Of a stretch of DNA of 64,000 bases, positions 21,559 to 32,354 are shown piece after piece. The stretch is from Isoetes taiwanensis (lineage: Eukaryota; Streptophyta; Lycopodiopsida; Isoetales; Isoetaceae): NCBI GenBank assembly GCA_021234155.1, contig JAJEKV010000003.1, forward strand, positions 24,710,874-24,774,873, in the 5' to 3' direction. The position numbers and the translations under genes are program-made. The notes beneath the pieces were generated by a model, which was not told the DNA's origin, ran no database searches, and worked only from the letters and a program-made list of their open reading frames with translations. Position 1 is the first letter of the stretch. Each line of letters begins with the position of its first letter.

Positions 21559-23117
21559 TGTGACGTCCCCTACTCGTATACGGTGCACTCACCGTATACA
21601 AACAGGAGTTCATCCCCCATACCAGCTCCATACTGATACAGGGCCCTCCACATATCACTGCACCCGTAACGAGTCCCAGTGGGAAGAGTGAAGGGGTTAT
21701 TTTACCCTGTCTCCCTCAGGGCCTACCTAGCTGCGGAAGCGTAAACATACATGTCAGTAAACAACATAGTCACATATCCACCCAGAGGGGTGGAGCATCA
21801 ACATCTGCATAGACAATGATCAGCATCATACATAGGGGTTCCTACCCAAGGCTCAGACTCGAAGGGATGACTGACGGCTTGGGTCTCCAGAGTTCATTGC
21901 AGACAGAATTCATGACAATGGATTTGGCTGGCATGAGAACATGGCATAGGGTTGTCCACTCCATCCGCCCCTCTTGTGCACACTTTGCAGAGTAGGCTGA
22001 AAAGTGTTGGGACCTGACTGTAGCCCGCCGGATGCATAGCCAAAAGGGCTATTCCTGGGTTGCATCTCCCCAGTTCCGATGGGGCAGGTAGGGATCACTC
22101 CCTCCAGAGGTCTACATGCTGACTCAAGGTGACTAGAGGGCCACTGCCCTTATTCGACTGAACCCACTGGAAAGTGAACACCACTTCACGGGTGTCGAGC
22201 CCATGCCTTACCCGCACTCAGTGGTAAGCCATTAGACCTAGTCACGATGATTCCCGGTAGGCCTTACACACCAGAGGGATCGTTCAAGAGTCAGAACACG
22301 AATCTCCTTCTTAGCCAGTCTGGCCCCTTCACCCACAACCAGGTGTGGTTCTTGTACACAGGCCGAATCTATAGTGTGCTAGAGAGGCTACTCTAGGAGC
22401 ATCAACTACCAAGCTTTAGGGCCTCTACCCCCCTTCCCAATACAAGGAGTTCACAGAGATACATCATCCATATACATCACAGAAGAACTAAAGAACTAGA
22501 TCTAATCTATATCATAGAGTTAGGTTCTTTAGTTAGTGTCTGGTATTTAGGAATCTAAGAGGCTGCTATGGACAATTTAATAGGCTAAACCTACTGATAC
22601 AATGACTAGAAGACGGTTTAGGCTATTAAATTGACTAAATACCTGATCCCTGGGTTGCTCCTCCTGACCTGAGTTCGACCATCCTGCTGAACTGCTCGGA
22701 TCAAGGGAAACTAATGGTGCAATTCGCTTAGACAGCGTCTGGGAGGCGGTTTTGGCTCCTGGGGCAGCCAAAACAGAGCTCTAAAACCCTATGGACGAAA
22801 ATAGCAAGTTAGGGTTTTCCTAACCTAAATAGACAAGGGTTTAGGGCTAGGGTTTCCAATTATCCCTTTAAGCATGTGGGATAATTGGGTATGGCCCACT
22901 TGCCTTTAATGGTGCCCACATGGAAAGGTGTGCACTTTAATAAATGTGTACATTGATAAATGTGCAAATTTATTCATGCACCTACCTAGCAAGTTGCCCC
23001 CCCTAGGGCTACTTACTTGGCTACACGTTGGCGTACACGTCAGTCGGAGTGGCGTGTACGCGTGACGAGGCAGTACAGTATAGGTCCTGGGACCGTATAC
23101 TGTGCTGGAACGTCACA
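21559..23117 (-). repeat. 5' LTR of the chromovirus
   Basis: 1559 bp, TGTGACG…CGTCACA ends, nearly identical to 9457-11029. It is followed outward by the ATTAT target duplication at 23118-23122. Confidence 0.95.
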
Positions 23118-23205
23118 ATTATAAAGCTCTTTAAACGTTTGTGGTATTCATAAACACCAAATTACAATAAAAAAGGGATCTAATATTAAAAAAACATACA
23201 ACAGT

Positions 23206-24929
23206 TTAGGATAAGTCCATGGTCTTTAGTACCTCCAACACTTTTGTGCTTTTCTCGTCATACTGATTTCGAAAATGCACAGACCTCTGTACATAAGCAA
23301 TTACGTTCACTTCTGTTATTAGCTTATCCAAGTAAGGTACCATAGTCTTCAACAGGTAATCACCGTCATTTATGTCAGGCACGAAGGACCTTGGTGTGAT
23401 GCAGGAATCTGCATTATTCTTAAAATTCACGTACCTGTAAGGATCAATCAGCAAAGTTGTCCTCATGCTAAATTCTGGATATTTCTCATAAACTTTTGTG
23501 AGTTTTTTGATGTAGCAAGAAGTTCCTCCTTTCATTTTCAAAGGTTGCACCATCCATTTGAAAAGAAACTTATCCACTAAGGACTGAGGCATGAAAGACC
23601 TCGAGCTGCCTAATCATCGAAAGTGATTGGAAGACCATATACCAACAAGTAAAATGTTGGTGACGAATTGCATGAATCAGATCGCCCCTCGCCCCGACAA
23701 AGAAGAACCTCTTTTCTTGATGGAAGAAGTTGGACACCTTCCATCACATCAGGTACTGCTTCAGCCTTTTTGAAAACCTTGTACATGAAATCCTCTGGCT
23801 CAATAAACAAAAGCTTCTTGCCAACAACACTAGCACTGTGCAATGACAACTATTAGAGAAATTATATCAGTACAACAGGCAGAAAGAAACACACTAGAAT
23901 CACCTTAGTTTCTTAGTTATTGATTTGGATGGAGCTCGTTTGATGGAGGAAACCTGCTTGGAATTATTCTTAGAAGGAGATTCTCTAACTGATGCCAAAT
24001 CAGTTTCTTCCTCTGTGATTGTCTTCTCCACAACATCAGCAGGTTTGTCCAAATTGGAAACATAATCATCTATATTCTTGCACACTGCTTCACATTCTTC
24101 ATTTATTACTTGCACAGCATTGTCTTCAATTCTGTTAGAAATGTCAACTATAGAGTTTGAAATATCCAAACTTGAGCCTGCATCATTCAAATTATCAAAC
24201 TAAATAAGTACTTATAGAACAAAAATCCAAAGTAGTTATACTTCACAAGAATAACTTACTTTTCAGTCTTTTACAACTATTACTTTGTTCAGCATTGTCT
24301 CTCTTCAAGTTTGGGCTTGTGGAAGATAATAAAGTGCAATCTTCAATGGATTGCATAATTATATCAAAGCTCCTCCAAGTCTTGGTAACACAATTTCTTT
24401 TTAATGATGGATCTTAAAATACAATTATGTACTTGCATTCAATGGATGCTTGCATAATTGCAATCTTCACTATAATTGGGAGGCGCATTCAAAGGTGAGA
24501 TGTACATGGAAGTCCAACGGACCTGAACCAATTATGAGGCATCTGGCTCTCACAAGAGGGACAAGTTGATCTCTTTGAGAAATATATGTAAGCGCAAATT
24601 GGATGAAAACTGTGCATGCAATGTGCAACAATGGCTGAGACACAAAGTGGGTCAAAGACATATGTACAGAAAGAACAACTTTGTAATTTTGCAAATGCTA
24701 CGGTAGAGAATTTTGGATGTTCCAAAAATGGAAGGTTGAGTTGCAGTCCAGACATCTTATTTAGAGATGAAGCTATTTCTTTCAACTTCTCCAGCCTTGG
24801 TTGGAGTCTATGTTCTTCGTCTTCTTCCTGTTTAAAAATAAAAAGAATGATGAAGCAGAAAGAAAAATTATTGAGCACTATGTAATTGCAAAGGTCATTA
24901 GCAATTACCCCTTTGTGAATTTCCTCCAT
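23206..24929 (-). pseudogene. Multi-exon gene with RING-type finger, probably decayed
   Basis: I do not recognise the family. Minus-strand exons inferred from GT-AG sites: MEEIHKG (24929, donor GTAATT); an exon from about 24831 with a RING-H2-like pattern (CSFC … CMHSFHPIC … CPSC) ending NWF at TTCAG|GTCCG; an exon near 24410-24260 (DPSLKRNCVTKTWRSFD …); an acidic exon 24202-23905; and a last exon from about 23856 (LSLHSASVVGKKLLF … VYGLPITFDD … TMDLS) with its stop at 23206. The last exon needs a one-base shift near 23612 to stay open. RING fingers usually act in ubiquitin ligases. The chromovirus inserted about 90 bp beyond the stop. Exon joins are predicted by eye, and the frameshift may be a sequence error rather than decay. 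Confidence 0.45.
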
Positions 24930-26160
24930 ACTCTTGTATAGAACCTATAGTTTTGAGCATGAACCCTAATCAAGGAACCCTAACTATAAGTTAGATGTAT
25001 ATGATTAGAATCAGTTGTTATTCTCATTTATTGTCATGTTATATCAGTATACGATGTTGGTTGATCTCATGTTTGCACCTCTTGTGTATTGGAAAGGAGT
25101 GTAGACGATTATTTGGATGATGCTCCTAGTTTAGACCTAGTTTCCATTATTATATGGTCTGTGCATAGAGCTCACCTGGCTATGGAGGCTATGGAGTGAT
25201 TGAGCACTACACAACGGGGTCAGTGGAAAAGTGGAGGGAGGACCCTGTTGAGCACAGTTACTGGGGTCTCATACTGGGCTAGGTTTATAATCAGTATTTC
25301 GTGTGACCGGGTATGAGTCCGACACTTCTTGGGTCAATGGGGTCATCCTGACTCTCAAGAGCTGCAAGTGTTGGTCTCACTCTTGTTTTGGGGAGTTCAC
25401 TCGAGTACGGACATGTGTCGCCACAATCTTTTTGCCGCATATGGAGCCGCTGGACTTCGAAAAAGGGGAGATACAACCCTTTGTACCTCGTCGGACTGGG
25501 GAGATGCAACCCATAATAGTCTCGTTGGGTGATACCTCAGTTATTACATTAAAATGTACTGTACATTTTATCAGCAAGCTTATTGGGTTAAGGGTTTTCC
25601 CTCGAAACGCCTTGGGGCAAGGGTTTTTTAATACTGGATAGTAATAGACTTGGTGTGTTCTTTGTTTGGGTCTCATAGGCCTCTATGGTCTCCATGGATG
25701 AAAAAAAATCAATTCTGTTCTATTCCAGTCTAATCTTCATCTTCAACCTTTAAATCACAAACTTTACACGTCCTAAGCTTCCTAGAAAGCTTAGCCATCT
25801 TCCTACTTCAGTTTGTAGGTCGACGTCTTTCTATGAAAGGCATGGATCTTTCAGAATCTCTACTAAATTGCAGAGTTGTATGAGAGAAACCTGCATAACG
25901 ATTGTGTAGACTGGCCTATGCAGACTGATGCACCACATCAGTGGTCCATGTTTTGAAGATGCACCCTTTCAGTATAAAATAGTTCACGGGCTTTGCAGCC
26001 ATTTCTCTGTAAGAATTCAACTGCCATAGGTGCATTCTTACCAACTTCGCTGATATAACCATTACAATATTGAAATTTTAAGGAAAGGAAGTGCATAAAA
26101 AACTAAATTACCAAGGATTTCTGATGGATTTAAGAGCTACAACTACAACCTGCCATAAGG
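24930..26160. other. No recognisable gene
   Basis: Mixed-composition sequence with short chance open frames on both strands. I see no domain, tRNA or clear repeat. The promoter of the RING gene, if functional, would lie at its left end. Confidence 0.4.
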
Positions 26161-26164
26161 GGGG

Positions 26165-26457
26165 GTGCCCCACTTTGGCCCAGGTTCCCTATCTCGGAAC
26201 GTTACGACAACTTTAATGGATATTTTGATAGAGCCATCAAAAGAAGATATAGCTACCATTGTGTCCAATGCTATAATTGAGTCTTTGACTCCAGCAAATA
26301 TAGCTGCAGGTTTTAGGAAGACAGGTATTTGGCCATTCAATGATCAAGCACCAGACCCTGTTGCTGAAGGCATGATTGTAGCTGATTCAGAAGATGAAGA
26401 TGTTGAAGAGGCAGCGCATGCACTCCATAACATGGAAAGAGTAGTTATATTAAGAGT
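26165..26457 (+). pseudogene. C-terminal fragment of a pogo/jerky-like DDE transposase
   Basis: A short frame (MDILIEPSKEDIATIVSNAI … LTPANIAAGFRKTGIWPFND … ADSEDEDVEEAAHAL). The GFRKTGIWPFN motif followed by an acidic tail is characteristic of the end of DDE_1-type transposases. No catalytic domain is seen upstream. It is cut off at 26459 by a TRIM insertion. Confidence 0.6.
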
Positions 26458-26458
26458 T

Positions 26459-26750
26459 GTAACGTTCCTAACCGACATGCCCTTAACCAACTGGGCAAAA
26501 CATCGCTTCTACCCATTTATGCCGGTGTCTCGGGAACGCGACACCAAGATCTACTCGAGCAGTCTCCCATGGGTCCGTTGCAATCTCTCCCACTAGAACT
26601 ATGCTCGTCCTCAAGCATCACATACCAAGTCATGACCTACTATCCAATGGTATTCCGGGTCATACTTGCCCCTATGGAGACTCGAACTCGAGCCCTGCTC
26701 TGATACCAAATGTAACGTTCCTAACCGACATGCCCTTAACCAACTGGGCA
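26459..26750 (-). mobile_element. Second, damaged TRIM copy
   Basis: Same family and orientation as 16762-17217. The left LTR (26459-26582) is shortened by internal deletions, the internal part contains GCTCTGATACCA (PBS complement, about 26697-26708), and the right LTR starts at 26711 but stops after about 40 bp. From 26751 the sequence is gypsy gag instead. No target duplication can be seen because one end is lost. Confidence 0.8.
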
Positions 26751-27528
26751 CCTAAAGAGAAGAGGCAGGAGTGCATCGAGAAGCAACTCTGCTTCAGGTG
26801 TTTCCAACCGAGCCACAGAGCGAACTGCCCGTTCGTCATGAATGCGGCTCTAACAGAAATGGGCGGATGGGAGACTCCCTCTGACGACGACGGCGAGGAA
26901 GCTCGCGATTTCATACAGGGTGAGTGCCACATCTTTGCCGCCATAGATACAGAACAAGCAGAGAAGCAGTATCAGGTAATATCCACAGTCATTCATAATC
27001 CTGATAGACTCGGGAAGTAGCCACAATTTTGCGTCCCCAAAGATGGTTGAAATGTTGAAACTCAAACCGTTGAAGTCAAAGCCGAGGCCCGTGGTGTTAA
27101 CAAACGGGGGAGTAAGGCACACGGCCGGCAAGAGGATAAACTTCGACATCGACTTACCAGGAATCAACATCCCCATGGGAGCCGGGGTGATGAACATTGG
27201 GAAGTACGATCTGATCATCGGCATAGAGTACCTCGGCCCAGCGGGAGCCATCATTGATTGTTGGAAGCGGAAGGTGATCCTCACGGCGCCCAATGGCAAA
27301 ATCATAGAAATTATAGGTAAAGAAGTCGTGCCTATCATGCAATGTATGTCTAGTAAGCGCCTGCTCAAGTGCATAAGGAGTGAGCAGATAGCCTATATCT
27401 TCAAAATACAGATGGAAGAGCCTGAGTTAGGAGAAAGTGAAGAAGATAAGGTACTCAACAAGCTACCCAAACAGATAGATAAGTTGGTAAAGGAGTTCCA
27501 TGATATCTTTCCAGACGAGATCAAAAAC

Positions 27529-28081
27529 ATTAGAGGAAATATGAGATCACATTTTGTCCCATTAAGGGATGCTTAAAATGTCACGTCAGCTTTTTAAACT
27601 GTCCAATAAGAGAAGAGTTCCAGTGTATCTCATTCCAGTATTATGTGGCAGCCTGTAATTAATGCAGTTGCAACTAACTTCCGTAGTATCATTTTTTCAT
27701 TATAACTTTTGATCCAGAACTCCGATTCAAACACTTTTTGTAGCAATGGGTTCGTCTTCTCAAAATGTATCTAATGATAACCCATTCATATACCTTTCTT
27801 GATATAAATGTACAAGAAATAAGTAAAAAATCATATTTTTTTAAGGTTAACGCATATGACCATATTGAAATACATCATAACCATATATCATTAGAAAGAT
27901 CTTTTCATTTCGCATCAAATGCAACAAACGCCGCAGCATTTTGACGAGTGGATCAAAAGTTATGGGGGAAAAACAAAAGCAATGAAGTTGTTGGTGCTGC
28001 ATTAATTGCAGTTTATAGAGGGTAGCCATTCTATTGGAGGATTCTTATGGGGATGAAATGAGATCTCAAATTGCCTCTAAT
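27529..28081. mobile_element. 553-bp TIR insertion in copy-2 RT linker
   Basis: It interrupts the conserved DEI…LPPYRG segment that is contiguous in the other copy. Its ends are inverted repeats of about 38 bp (27529-27566 against 28044-28081) starting ATTAGAGG and matching at about 33 positions. There is no coding capacity, so it is a non-autonomous DNA transposon. The target duplication is not resolved and the superfamily is not assigned. Confidence 0.75.
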
Positions 28082-29501
28082 GGCTTCCTCCTTACAGGGG
28101 AGTCAAGTATGAGATAACACTCGAACCAGGGACGAAACCGACAAGTAAAGCGCCGTACAGGATGACGACGCAAGAACTAATCGAGTTAAAGAAGCAATTA
28201 CATGCTCGACCTAAGCTTCATCAAACCTAGCCATTTGGTGGGGCACCCATCCTGTTCGTGAAGAAAAAGGATGGTAGCTTGAGGATGTGCACAGATTACA
28301 GGCAGCTAAACAAGCACACCATCAAGAACAAGTATGCGCTCCCAAGATCGGACGACCTGATGGATCAACTCCAAGGTGCAAAGGTATTCTCCAAGATAGA
28401 CCTGAGGTGGGGCTACCATCAGATCAGGATCAAGGAAGAGGACGTCCACAAGACTGCATTCAGAACCCGATATGGGCATTACGAGTTCACCATGATGCCG
28501 TTTGGATTGTCCAATGCCACGGCAACGTTCATGAGACTTATGAACGACATCTTCAGGGAGTTCCTAGATGCATTCGTCATAGTGTTCTTTGACAATATTC
28601 TAGTATACAGTAAATCCCTAGAAGAACATGTACAACACCTCAGAAAAGTGCTGGAGAAGCTCAGAAGGCACCAGTTGTACGCGAAGTTGTCAAAGTGTCA
28701 CTTCGCAAAGGAGAGAGTAGACTACCTGGGGCACGTAATCTCACCGGAGGGAATTTCAACAGATCCTGCCAAGATCGAAGCAGTGATACAATGGCCGGCG
28801 CCAAAGAACATCCATGAGGTCAGAAGCTTTCTCGGCCTAGCAGGGTACTATAGGAAGTTCGTGAAGAAATTTGCAAAGATAGCAGCCCCCCGCTAACAGA
28901 TTTGACAAGGGCGGAAAAGGTGAAAGATTGGGCAGAACACTGACAGAATAAAGCCCAAGCGGGATTCGATTTGTTGAAAGAAGCTTTGACAACCGCTCCC
29001 GTCCTAACCTTGCCAGACCCCGAGAAGGACAAGCTTGTAGCAACAGATGCAAGCAAAATTGCTAGAGGCACAGTGTTGATGCAAGAAGAGCGAGTTGTAG
29101 CATATGATTCGCGGAAAATGAACGACGCCGAAACACGTTACCCGACTCATGATCAAGAGTTGCTGGCAGTTGTCAGGGCATTAAGGATTTGGAGGCACTA
29201 CCTGTTGGGAAGGAAATTCTAACTTGACACAGATCATCAGAGTCTCCAATACGTATTCACGCAACCACACCTCAACCTGAGGCAATTAAGATGGATGGAG
29301 TTCCTCGAAGAATACGACTTCGACATAGTCTATAAGCCGGGGAAGCTCAATGTGGTAGCAGATGCACTTTCAAGGCACCCTCTGACAACAAGAGTCCATT
29401 GCAATGCAATCTCCACGCTCACCAGCGACTTCGGAAGGAAGATCGAGGAAACCTTGCCGACAGATACAGAAGGAAGTGTGGGCGAGCTTGTACAAAGAAA
29501 C

Positions 29502-30380
29502 GGGTACAAAATTGCTAGTGGGGTACAATTTTTGGCGAAGCACATATTAAGCACGTAAATAAATGGACACTATGAGAAGGCCTGGACCACTAGGACCGTC
29601 AAAATCAATCAACGGCTAAAATTTCTTGATATGAGCCCGATGCTTCGTAACAGCAGCGACACTCCATTTGTGGCATTTGATCTACTTCACCAAATACAGC
29701 AAGCTATGGCTCATTGGAATCGGCATCCAAAACTAAGAATCCTTATGAAATTGCAGCTTCTACCTGTGCATATTTTGAGCACAATCATGAAAAATTCAAT
29801 CAAGGTTGCCATAGAGTAGAAGCCAGTATCTCATAAACTACTTGACGAAATGGATTGCCGTCAGTTCCTATGGATTCATAGTAAAAAAACGTCCTAGGAC
29901 ACCAAGTTTCAGTTAAATCCATTGAGTATTTTCACCGCAAGAGGCCAAAAAACGATTTCTGATATTTTACCGTAAAAGCCTAATATCTTACAAACTACAA
30001 TACAGAATTTGATGACGTCTATTCCATTGGATTCATGATGCAAAAAAGTCTTTGGAAGTCAAGTTTCAGATCATTCCATAGAGGATTGATAGTGAAAAAA
30101 GCTAAAAAACGATTTCTGGTATCTATAAGGGAAAAGCTTATATCTCACAAAATCCCGTCTTTTCCATTAGATTGCAGATGCAAAAACATATTAGGAGATC
30201 AAATTTGAGTCACTTTCATGAAGAATTATTGTGAATCAACCAAAAAATATTGCATCAGGTGCTTGTGTACATAAACACCGCACGTTAAATGCTTATTATG
30301 TGATGAAAAATCGCTGCGTTTAAGCACTTTAAGCGACGTCCGGACGGTGATTTCTGCTACCCAGTATCAATTTTATGCCC
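29502..30380. mobile_element. 879-bp TIR insertion in copy-2 RNase H/integrase linker
   Basis: It splits the segment corresponding to SLSKEARTDKERETF in the other copy. Ends: GGGTACAAAATTGCTAGTGGG on the left and the inverse of GGGCATAAAATTGATACTGGG on the right, an inverted repeat of about 20 bp with five mismatches. It is AT-rich and lacks an ORF. A 3-bp target duplication is possible but imperfect. Confidence 0.65.
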
Positions 30381-31790
30381 AAGCAAGAACAGATAAGGAG
30401 AGAGACCTTCAAGAGTTTCAAGAAGGAAGGTAACCTCTTATACCACAAGAATAAGTTGTGCGTGACGGAGTCATCAGGAGTGAGGAAGTTGATTCTTCAC
30501 GACACCCACAACAGCCCAATAGCTGGCCATGCAGGATTCATGAAGACTTACTTCAAAATCTGAAGCAGTTATTACTGGCCAGGCATGAAGAAGTAGATAG
30601 CTCGCTACATCAAAGAATGCCAGTTATGTCAACAAACAAAGGCAGAGCAGCTCCGAATTCCAGGGGCACTGGAACCATTAGCGGTGCCAAACGCTAAGTG
30701 GGAGGTCATCAGCATGGACTTCATAACAGGGCTTCCAAGGACAGTAAGAGAGAAGGATGCCTTGATGGTCGTGGTCGACAAGTAGTCGAAGATGGCACAT
30801 TTTGTGCCTTGCAGAACCACAAACACAGCTATGGATACAGCAAAGCTCTTCACCAAAGAAATCTTCAGGCTCCATGACATGCCGAGAGAGATCATCTCCG
30901 ACAGAGACCCGAAGTTCATGAGTGCCTTTTGGCAAGATCTTTTTGTGACAATTCAGACGAAGCTCTCACGGCCTATCATCCTCAGATGGATGGGCAAACG
31001 GAATGGACCAACAGAATTTTGGAAGATATGCTACGAAACTATGTCTGGAACAAAGAAGGTATGTGGGAAGAGTTTATTCACTTGGTGGAGTTCGCTTATA
31101 ATAGCTCCAAGCAGGAATCATCCCAAATGTCGCCGTTCATGATCAACTACGGCTACCAATGCCTAACTCCAGACACTTGGCACAATCTTGTGTCAAAAGT
31201 AGAGGTTTCACAGCAAATGTTGGCCGACATGCAGCAGCTGGTGGAAGAGGTTCGAGGATATCTTCTTGCAGCAAGGAGTCGACAAAAGAGCATCGCCGAC
31301 AAGCACCGAACAGTCAGAGAGTTTGAAGTTGGCGACAATGTTTGGCTCAAGATCAAAGTGAAACAAGCAAAGCTCCGCATCGGAAATTGCAAGAAGCTTG
31401 CTCCAAGGTGGGCGGGTCCCTTCAGAATAGACAAGAGAGGAGGTAATCAATCCTATAAGTTGGACCTGCCAGCACACCTGAAAATTCATAAGGTCTTCCA
31501 CGTGAGTCTGTTGAAGAAGCATACTCCAAACCCAGAAGAAGTATTGGACACACCAACCTTGTTGGAAATTACAGAAGAACAACTAGAAATAGTCCCAGAC
31601 TTAATTCTTGATAAAGCAATGAAGAAAACAAGGAGATCAGAATTTATCCAATACTTGGTAAAGTGGAAACACTTGCCAGTGGAAGACGCGACGTGGGTAC
31701 TTAAGCAGGATCTCATAAGGCAGTACCCGGAATTCGTGGAGCAATGGAACGGCAAGATCATCTCCGAAGAAATCGACGCAGGCATGTCGA

Positions 31791-32354
31791 TAAAGCACAG
31801 TTTCATTAAAGTTGGAAATTTCGTGATTCCATTTTCGTTCGAAATGATTATGCTCGTTGTTTTTTCATACATTCAGCAATCAAATCTGCGCTATTTACTT
31901 AAAAATGCACAATCATTAGCATGGAAACCGCTGTATTTGAGACGAAATGGGGCGGAAATCGACGGGTGCAACAACCAGGTTGCGCCATTTAAACAAAAAT
32001 GGCAAGAAAATGGCAAGAAAATCGCTGCATTTAAAATGATTCAAAAGGAAATATGCGGAAAAAAGCAAGCAAATAGCGCGGCCGCGCAGTCTTCTGCAAT
32101 ACATTCACATTGCAAATGGCGCTGCTGCGCTATTTGCTTTAATAAAATTGTTATTCCTACAGAGTAGACAACACATCGTCATATAATACAACATCATTTT
32201 TTACATAAAGCTAAGGCATAAGTACAGGCATCGTATTATTATATAACAACAGTAAGATCGTATGTCTTATCATTTTTCAAAAGAGTAGTCAGTACAGTAG
32301 TCATTAATACCAAAGAGGTAAATCTTATATACAGTAAGATATGCAAATCAGTTT
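31791..32354. other. Non-coding flank with AAATGGCGC/GCGCCATTT motifs
   Basis: Downstream flank of the ParB/methyltransferase-like gene. It holds several forms of GCGCCATTT or AAATGGCGC (near 31983 and 32115), plus related GCGCTATTT near 31903 and 32133. No gene is seen. Confidence 0.5.

Larger units (their letters stand above)
9457..23117 (-). mobile_element. Complete 13.66-kb chromovirus with two accessory ORFs
   Basis: A full-length Ty3/gypsy LTR retrotransposon on the minus strand. Both ends are LTRs starting TGTGACG and ending CGTCACA (9457-11029 and 21559-23117), flanked by a perfect 5-bp duplication ATTAT (9452-9456 and 23118-23122). Minus-strand order: 5' LTR, tRNA-Met PBS, hairpin pair, TATA, H3-like ORF, hairpin pair, TATA, acidic ORF2, TRIM insertion, gag, protease, RT, RNase H, integrase, chromodomain, PPT, 3' LTR. 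By eye the LTRs differ by about 15-20 substitutions, mostly transitions, plus one 16-bp indel, so the insertion is fairly young. Gag-pol and both accessory frames carry stops or frameshifts, so this copy is not autonomous. The chromodomain and initiator-Met PBS argue against the Ogre/Tat lineage, which is the familiar case of an ORF before gag. Confidence 0.93.
26751..31790 (+). pseudogene. Decayed chromovirus gag-pol fragment (copy 2)
   Basis: Homologous to the 13.66-kb element but on the plus strand, without LTRs or the accessory ORFs. It starts abruptly in the Gag zinc knuckle (CFRCFQPSHRANC, 26790), then protease region, RT (28258-28896; [18 protein letters not shown]), RNase H (28971-29500), integrase (30400-31500) and chromodomain (IQYLVKWKHLPVEDATWVLK, about 31640), and stops abruptly after DAGMSI at about 31790. 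The RT catalytic motif is FFDNILVYS, with the second Asp changed to Asn. Stops include TAA at 29220, TGA at 30561, and TAG at 30594 and 30783. Two TIR-bearing insertions interrupt it. Confidence 0.9.

Noticed and set aside
9457-23117. Ogre/Tat-type element
   Set aside because: The integrase has a C-terminal chromodomain and the PBS matches initiator tRNA-Met.
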